From Corythucha ciliata (lineage: Eukaryota; Arthropoda; Insecta; Hemiptera; Tingidae), in NCBI GenBank assembly GCA_038030265.1, contig CM075941.1:36146164-36210163 (forward strand): 64,000 nucleotides of DNA, in the 5' to 3' direction. The translations under genes and the position numbers were made by a program. The first letter of the stretch is position 1; each line of letters starts with the position of its first letter. Positions 58,598-64,000 of this stretch are shown piece after piece. The notes below the pieces were generated by a model, which was not told the origin of the DNA, did no database searches, and saw only the letters and a program-made list of their open reading frames with translations.

Positions 58598-59198
58598 TAC
58601 AGGGTGTACAAAAAGCGACTGGACAGAGAAAAACCAGTGAAGGGGCAACTCATTTCTGATCGAAATGACTATTTGCACTTTTCCGAAATTCCGCTTTGTT
58701 TCCGAGATATCCGCCATTTTCTGATTTTTTCAGAAACGGCTTGCTGCACACGCAATAATTGTTGCAATGGCAAAAATGATGAGCCCATTGGAAAGAGCAC
58801 AAAATTGTCTATTTAAAGAGCCTATTTTTATCCAGATCAGGCGACATCTACTACGTTTTGAATCAACTTATTGGCGACAAAACTTGATTTTCTGACTATT
58901 TGACCATTATCACCATTACTTCCGGAATTAATTTTCTTCGCTAATAAGCTGATTCAAAACGTCTTAGATGTCGTCTGATCTGGATAAAAATAGGCTCTTT
59001 AAATAGAAAAGTTTGTGCTCTTTCCAATGGGCAACAATTATTGCGTGTGCTACAAGTTGTTTCTGAAAAAAACAGAAAATGGCGGATATCTCGGAAACAA
59101 AGCAGAATTTCGGAAAAGTGCAAATGGTCATTTCGATCAGAAATGAGTTGCCCCTTCACTGGTTTTTCTCTGTCCAGTCGCTTTTTGTACACCCTGTA
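58598..59198. mobile_element. Mariner-like foldback, TACAGGGTGTAC ends, TA duplication
   Basis: 601 bases with arms of about 270 bases each. The left arm has TACAGGGTGTACAAAAAGCG, GACTGGACAGAGAAAAACC, TTTCTGATCGAAATGA and TTTCCGAGATATCCGCCATT, all mirrored on the right. It is flanked by TA on each side. TACAGGGTG ends and a TA duplication fit the Tc1/mariner group. No transposase inside; a foldback derivative. Confidence 0.78.
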
Positions 59199-59353
59199 TA
59201 CTATTAATTAAAAATACCGTCGACAGAAATATTCATTATATCCATCTCAAAACATCTAGATAAGATAAATTTCGGCGTGGTTTACCGATCAGGAGAAACG
59301 CCTGGAGTTTCGAGAAACAATGGACCTGGGTGGGGTTCGGCTTAGCTTATCCC

Positions 59354-59540
59354 TCGGAGTACGACTCCCAAAGGCGTCTACGTGGCGCAATTGGCAGCGT
59401 GCTGGACTGGTAATCTAGAGGTTGCGGGTTCAAATCTCGCCGGGGAGCCATTTTTTCTCGAAACTCGAATTGTGTTGGGCTATGCCCTTCCATCGTCGTC
59501 CGGATAACATCAGTTTAATTAATTTATTAATTAAAAGTAT
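59354..59540 (+). mobile_element. tRNA-derived SINE, copy 2
   Basis: Head with TGGCGCAATTGG (59383-59394) and B box GGTTCAAATCT (59427-59437). The anticodon-arm region folds with loop CTGGTAA, so a Thr (GGT) ancestry is plausible, but the acceptor stem has mismatches. The body ATTTTTTCTCGAAACTC then GTGTTGGGCTATGCCC matches 8950-9135. The tail is TTAATTAATTTATTAATTAA. Confidence 0.78.
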
Positions 59541-59867
59541 CAGCCCGTCTACATGGAGGTGGGAACAAGAGGAGAGAGAGAAAGGCTTTTTTAATGTAGA
59601 AACATGTGAAGCCTGTTTTTCCGCCATTGCACACCCACTGTTATCATTCAGCTAGATAAGGAACCTTTAAAGACGAGTAGAAGCATACGGCGCCATTTAA
59701 TACCAGTTTATTTATTTACCAGTTTAATAAGAACGGTTGGGGGTGGCTTGTTGACAACAACAAAAGGTGGACCACAGAGAATAAAATAATCAAACCAATA
59801 ACCAACCTTGAATTATTGTGATAATTTGCTCCAAAATTTGCTTATTTCTGTTGAAATGAAGAAAAAA

Positions 59868-59955
59868 ATCCTATTCTCTTGTTAAGTAAATATTAAGATG
59901 GATTCAAAGATAAATTTGTTCAACTTTCGCGTTAGGAGGTAGAGAATAGGAACAA
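59868..59955. mobile_element. Small MITE-like inverted repeat, CCTATTCTC ends
   Basis: CCTATTCTCTTGTT at the left is mirrored by AGAGAATAGGAACAAG at the right, over about 90 bases. Resembles the ends of 51466-51604. Confidence 0.5.
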
Positions 59956-59984
59956 GATTGGGAAATTTCGATGCTAAAATAACT

Positions 59985-60164
59985 TTATTTCTGCCTTGAA
60001 ACATAATTATGAATCAAGTATAATAATATAATACACAAAAACAATAATGCAGCAGAATTAGATGTACAGAAGCCTCAGTTCCAAGGGATAGGGAATCTAT
60101 GAAAAAAAGGAATTGTGCAAAGATCCTCTCTTGTGCAATGGCCACAGTTTTAAAGTCGTTGCAC
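59985..60164 (-). other. Possible 3' untranslated region of the THAP gene
   Basis: If exon 2 is not spliced at GTGAGT, the minus strand stops at TGA (60167-60165). It then meets an AATAAA (plus-strand TTTATT near 59985) about 180 bases further, as a 3' end would look. The alternative is intron sequence. Confidence 0.35.
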
Positions 60165-60168
60165 TCAC

Positions 60169-60411
60169 TTGTGAATGGCAAACGGACTGTCTGGATAGTT
60201 GAAATTGCGACATCCCGGAACACTACACAAAACCTTTAATGCGTGTGGCTCAGCGGCTTCATTTAGCCGTCTCAAATGTGATCCAGGTCTCATGGTGAAA
60301 TCTGTGGGCTTGAAATGCCGAGAGCAAACAAATCGAGTTGTTAAGAAAAGGCCTTCAGCTAATCCTAGGGCCACACACCAAGCTTTTGCTCGATCAACGG
60401 CCTTCGGAAAC
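60169..60411 (-). CDS. THAP-domain protein, exon 2
   Basis: Acceptor TGTGTGTAG before 60411 gives a frame completing a THAP zinc-finger domain: FPKAVDRAKAWCVALG, then VCSRHFKPTDF with the C-x2-H pair, then RRLNEAAEPH, the counterpart of the conserved AVPT. It continues to LCSVPGCRNFNYPDSPFAIH, which is the start of a second THAP domain with an intact C-x4-C. The exon can end at AA/GTGAGT (60169/60168) and continue in an unseen exon, or read into TGA at 60165-60167. THAP domains bind DNA; the role here is unknown. Confidence 0.7.
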
Positions 60412-60500
60412 CTACACACAGATTAAAAACTGAAAATAGAAATTTGTGACCACCAGAAATTTGTGTGGAGTTTGTTAACCATGCTATGAAGTGTACTTAC

Positions 60501-60577
60501 GAATGAAAAGTGGTGTCGCTGTCTTTACTAGCGTGTTCTCCATACCAGAGCACAACACATTTCCTTCCACCACCCAT
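60501..60577 (-). CDS. THAP-domain protein, exon 1
   Basis: ATG at 60577 starts MGGGRKCVVLWYGEHAS, leading to TTFH, with donor CATTC/GTAAGT at 60501/60500 (phase 2). The join to exon 2 restores FHSFPK, matching the THAP F-H-x-F-P motif exactly. THAP domains need C-x(2-4)-C at the start. Here the first Cys is present but the second position is Trp-Tyr, so zinc binding by this copy is probably lost. The remaining signature residues (Trp in KAW, C-x2-H) are kept. Confidence 0.65.
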
Positions 60578-61328
60578 TTTTCAATTCCCTATCTAACTAA
60601 ACTATACTAAACAACCAATTAAAAATATAAAAATCGAAACATTCGCCATTGAAATTGAGAACAATGCATTAGGAACCTGATGATCGAATAAAAATAAAAC
60701 ACAAGAACAAGGGTAAGATGGCAGAGGGGAACCGAAAGGTTGAAGGTTTCGTACCAGGCTTCCAGGCAGCATAACCCGCCAAAGGCAACAAGTTGGAGGG
60801 GGAAAGGCACCAACAATGTGGCACCTTCACCCTCCTGTTTCAGCAATCCATGTTTCTATATCTATGGGCCCGCTACGTCTTCTTTTAGGTCTTTTGTTTT
60901 TTGTATTTACTTGTTTGTTTTTTTTTTTAATTGTTCTTCCTAATTTTGGTTTTAAATTGTACATTAGCCATAAAAACACAAAATAAGCTCTGTAAATTAC
61001 GCTGAGAGGCGATTAAAGTTCTCTCTGTATCAGCTACGTCATTTTTCAATTCGCTGGCTAGAGTGTGTGTTCACTTCAGTTTATTAAGCGTCTGCGTCTT
61101 TGGAATCCGTGAAACCTATCAAAATGCTTCATTTTTCGAAGGAATTAACTTGATTCGTTGCATAGTAGACTCCACAGATGCATAGTACACAGCTTATGAA
61201 CGGGGCTTTGAACATTGGTTTTAATTATTGTTATTATAATAATTAGGAACTTCAGCTGTGAAAAAAAAAATTCGCTCCGGCAGCTGGCGGTCGGAAAGAG
61301 TGCATTTCATTTCGTATACGGATACCCT

Positions 61329-61523
61329 TAGGCTCGGCGCACACTAGGAGAAAAAAGACGGCGACGCGCGAGTCGGCTTCTTTTTTCTCGGGGGAGAGAC
61401 GACTCTCGCGTACGCGTCCAATGTGAAAGACCCCATATAGAGTTCTATGTGTTTTTGCTGCACGAGTCGGACGTTGACGCACGCGTCGGCGTCTTTTTTC
61501 TCCTAGTGTGCGCGGGGCCTAAG
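61329..61523. mobile_element. MITE, GGC(T/C)CSGCGCACACTAGGAG ends
   Basis: About 195 bases. TTAGGCTCGGCGCACACTAG at the left is mirrored by CTAGTGTGCGCGGGGCCTAA at the right, followed inward by GAGAAAAAAGACG and its complement. The interior is CpG-rich (CGACGCGCG, CGCACGCGTCGG), unlike its surroundings. Confidence 0.75.
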
Positions 61524-61958
61524 CCGTCCCAGAAGTAATAATGTTGAGACCATAACTTGTTTCGCTAATGTTTGACCCTCCCTCATACTGTTTGCTGCCC
61601 GGTTTGTTTAAGCTGAACTTAATAGGAATCAAAGGCTACTTCAAAATGGAATCATCGTACCGAATATGACGCTTCTAGAATCAACTGGTGATTTGTAGTG
61701 ATTTTTTAACCATTTCGACCCCTATCCCCTCCCTCCACCAGGACCGATTTGGTACAAATGCAATACCGTTGGGGGTCTTATGACTACTGATTTTTGTGCC
61801 AAAGCGCGTTCCGCTAAATTCATTTCTACGAGAGTTATCGTGCTAACAAGACCGCACACTTACTTCCACCCCGGGAAGACCTCCCCCTCCCCCTTGACTT
61901 TTTCAAAAAATTAAAATTGGAATTAATGGCGACTCTAACACGGAGTATTCGTACTAAA

Positions 61959-63130
61959 GCTGTTATTTCTCAGCTTCTACTTCACTTTTTTTCCAAAAGT
62001 GAAGGCAGTATCGAAATCTACGGAAAATTTTCTACGGGATGAACGCAAAATCAATATTCTAAATTGTCAAAAACGCCTAAAAACGTAACGTATTCGTTGC
62101 GTTAATACAAAAAACCAAGAATTTGACTTCACAAAACAATTTACTGTGTCACCAAAAATAGCTCCACACGTTGTCAAACGACATAAAAACTTCTCCGTTT
62201 TCCCAGCTTTCCAACGGTGTACTCGAAAGTGGAATTATCTCCCTCCTTTGATGCGAAAATTCGAAAAGAAGCGAAAAGGCATACATTTTGGGCTAAAAAT
62301 GTGAATAATAACAGGTGCGAAAATTCATTTGTTTGGCTCTCTTTCTTGAGAAATCCAAGCGCTGGCACAGTAAAAATTAAAATGAATTGCATTTGAAGAA
62401 TAAACAACAAACAAACAAATTAACAAAATGAACGAAGGGGTGTGCGAATTTAGGGCGTCTGCTGGTTATTTTATGGGGGCTGGGCTGGGATCGTCGGAGA
62501 CCGAAATCACCGTCTTGCTGGAAAATAATTTGTTCCCTCAGCTCTGGGTCCATTCCGTCAAGAAGTCGTGGCAATTCTACTTGCAGGAAATGCAGGTAGC
62601 CTTGCCCCGTTCCTTCCAAGAAGTGTGACGCCCTAAATTCGCACACCTCTTCGTCCATTTTATTAATTAATTTGTTTGTTTGTTGTTTATTTTTCAAATG
62701 CAATTCATTTTAATTTTACTGTTCCACCGCTTGGATTTCTCAAGAAAGAGAGCCAAACAAATGAATTTTCGCACCTGTTATTATTCACATTTTTAGCCTA
62801 AAATGTGTGACTTTTTCGCTCCTTTTCGAATTTTCTCGTCAAAGGAGGGAGATAATTCCACTTTCGAGTACACCGTTGTAAAGCTGGGAAAACGGAGAAG
62901 TTTTCATGTCGTTTGACAACGTGTGAAGCTATTTTTGGTGACACAGTAAATTGTTTTGTGAAGTCAAATTCTTGTTTTTTTTGCATTAACGCAACGAAAA
63001 CGTTACGTTTTTAGGCGTTTTTGAGGATTTAGAATATTGATTTTGCGTTCATCCCGTAGAAAATTTTCCGTAGATTTCGAAACTGCACTTTTGGAAAAAA
63101 GTGAAGTAGAAGCTGAGAAATAACAGTTTT
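61959..63130. mobile_element. 1.17 kb palindromic foldback around a mariner-type transposase fragment
   Basis: Two arms of about 500 bases (61959-62460 and 62629-63130) match at roughly 90 percent in inverted order. Blocks include TTTCTCAGCTTCTACTTCAC, GACTTCACAAAACAATTTAC and GGCTCTCTTTCTTGAGAAAT. The loop of about 170 bases encodes part of a DDE transposase on the minus strand. The outer right limit may extend to CACCCTGTA at 63285, a terminus like that of the 58598 foldback; the left end is not seen. Confidence 0.75.
62470..62640 (-). pseudogene. Tc1/mariner-group transposase fragment in the palindrome loop
   Basis: Minus-strand translation in the loop reads GYLHFLQVELPRLLDG, then DPELREQIIFQQDG. 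This is the conserved region of IS630/Tc1/mariner-type DDE transposases, containing the second catalytic Asp (I-F-Q-Q-D-G). After it the expected A-P-x-H is replaced and the frame runs into the inverted arm. Only about 40 residues remain. Confidence 0.7.
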
Positions 63131-63275
63131 TCGGCGAAAAATACAGTTGCGCCTAAAAATCACTAAAAAATTATTACTCGAAAACAAAAAGAGATAGGCC
63201 AGTATCCGAATAGAACTTTTTTATCCCATTTCTGGTGTACTATTACTCAATTTTTCCTTTGCTACCCAAAACCGA

Positions 63276-63654
63276 CCACCCTGTACATATCAAAGTCATA
63301 TGGAAAACCAAGTCATTAAACTTTGTATTATTTGTATGTTAAAAAAATGAAGCGGTTCGTGGGTTGGGATTTTTGCTCCGATACGTTGCGCTGCTCTACT
63401 ATGAAAGTAGATCACCCGCTAAATTCAAAAATTATACAAACGTTAAGTGTTGGAAAAAACATGTGGTATCAAGATAGATATCACGCTACAACTTCAAACC
63501 GAAAATAAATATAATAATTTTTGTATTTGGCGGGTTTTCTCCTTTTTTATTCTTAAGGGAGCAAAAATCCCAACCCAAAATAAAAAACATTTTTTTCCTC
63601 GAGTCTGAGGACTTGGTTTTCCATATGACTTTGATATATATACAGGGTGGATCC
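63276..63654. repeat. Inverted repeat with outward CACCCTGTA/TACAGGGTG ends
   Basis: CACCCTGTACATATCAAAGT and CATATGGAAAACCAAGTC at the left are mirrored at 63610-63654, and GGTTGGGATTTTTGCTCC at about 63362 is mirrored near 63560. The TACAGGGTGG at 63642 also resembles the left end of another mariner-like element that would run past the window edge. Confidence 0.65.
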
Positions 63655-64000
63655 GTATAAGTGTGACAAAAATTTTGGGGTGAAACTACGTTAAAAGTTG
63701 AGTAAAATGGTACCTTCGGAAGTGACCTACGTCGATCCGTTCCGGAGTTATGATTTTTTTGGTGTTTAAAAAAGGAACCAATCCTTGCTTCGAAAAATCC
63801 GCAATTTCTCGGCTTATATCGCACCAAATCCAAAAAGTGATGTCATTTTCAGAAACTACGGAACATTTCCTTTAGGATAGAGGCCATTTTATTGCTTGAA
63901 ATAATCGTCAACACCAAGAAATCTGGTATTTTTCCCATAAATTTACGTGTCCTCTAAACTTTTTCCGTTTTACGAAAAGTCGCTGTACCCAAACAGCTTT

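Noticed and set aside
59376..59450. tRNA-Thr gene
   Set aside because: The anticodon loop would read GGT and the T arm pairs, but the acceptor stem has two mismatches and the SINE body follows directly.

Overview
This window is nuclear DNA of an arthropod, most likely an insect. Genes are interrupted by spliceosomal introns. One gene is a Beaten-path-type immunoglobulin protein, an arthropod family. The rest is AT-rich and dense with animal transposons: Penelope-like, I-type LINE, P-like, hAT, piggyBac-like, PIF/Harbinger-like, Tc1/mariner-like, and a tRNA-derived SINE. The order cannot be fixed by eye; a hemipteran would be a guess. Nothing prokaryotic is present, so operons and ribosome-binding sites do not apply.

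Three host-gene models can be supported. (1) A plus-strand two-exon gene (2481-4152, 4709-5301) joins in frame to encode a 754-residue polytopic membrane protein I do not recognise. It has about 8 membrane segments, a large soluble segment and a basic, Ser-rich tail, and is followed by two AATAAA signals. (2) A minus-strand Beaten-path-family gene has three internal exons here (53571-53436, 23352-23219, 21808-21568). The first intron between them is about 30 kb; the 5' and 3' ends of the gene are not seen. (3) A minus-strand THAP-domain gene or fragment (60577-60169) has two exons. Its first THAP domain has lost the second zinc cysteine, and a second THAP domain begins at its end.

Layout. 1-5.4 kb: the membrane-protein gene. 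5.5-8.5 kb: a tandem duplication in a degenerate AATTAGCG-type array, each copy carrying a foldback MITE. 8.9-17.4 kb: SINEs; a 2.6 kb long-TIR element filled with a higher-order ~141 bp satellite and split by a hAT insertion; a second degenerate array hit by a foldback element and another hAT. 17.7-23.4 kb: 3' part of the Beat-like gene with MITEs. 23.4-53.4 kb: the giant intron. It holds a piggyBac-like element, a duplicated block whose two copies record later Harbinger-like and piggyBac-like insertions as filled and empty sites, a decayed Penelope-like element with GIY-YIG endonuclease, an RNase-H LINE, a hAT-like element, a decayed P-like transposase and an unclassified transposon with TTAACAGAG repeats. 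53.6-64 kb: foldbacks and palindromes (one around a mariner-type transposase fragment), a SINE and the THAP gene.

None of the autonomous element genes is intact. The host genes therefore sit among transposon remains, and the Beat-like gene appears to tolerate about 30 kb of them within one intron. The most informative signals are the target-site duplications that can be read directly, the pre-insertion sites preserved in duplicated DNA, and several young, very long inverted repeats.
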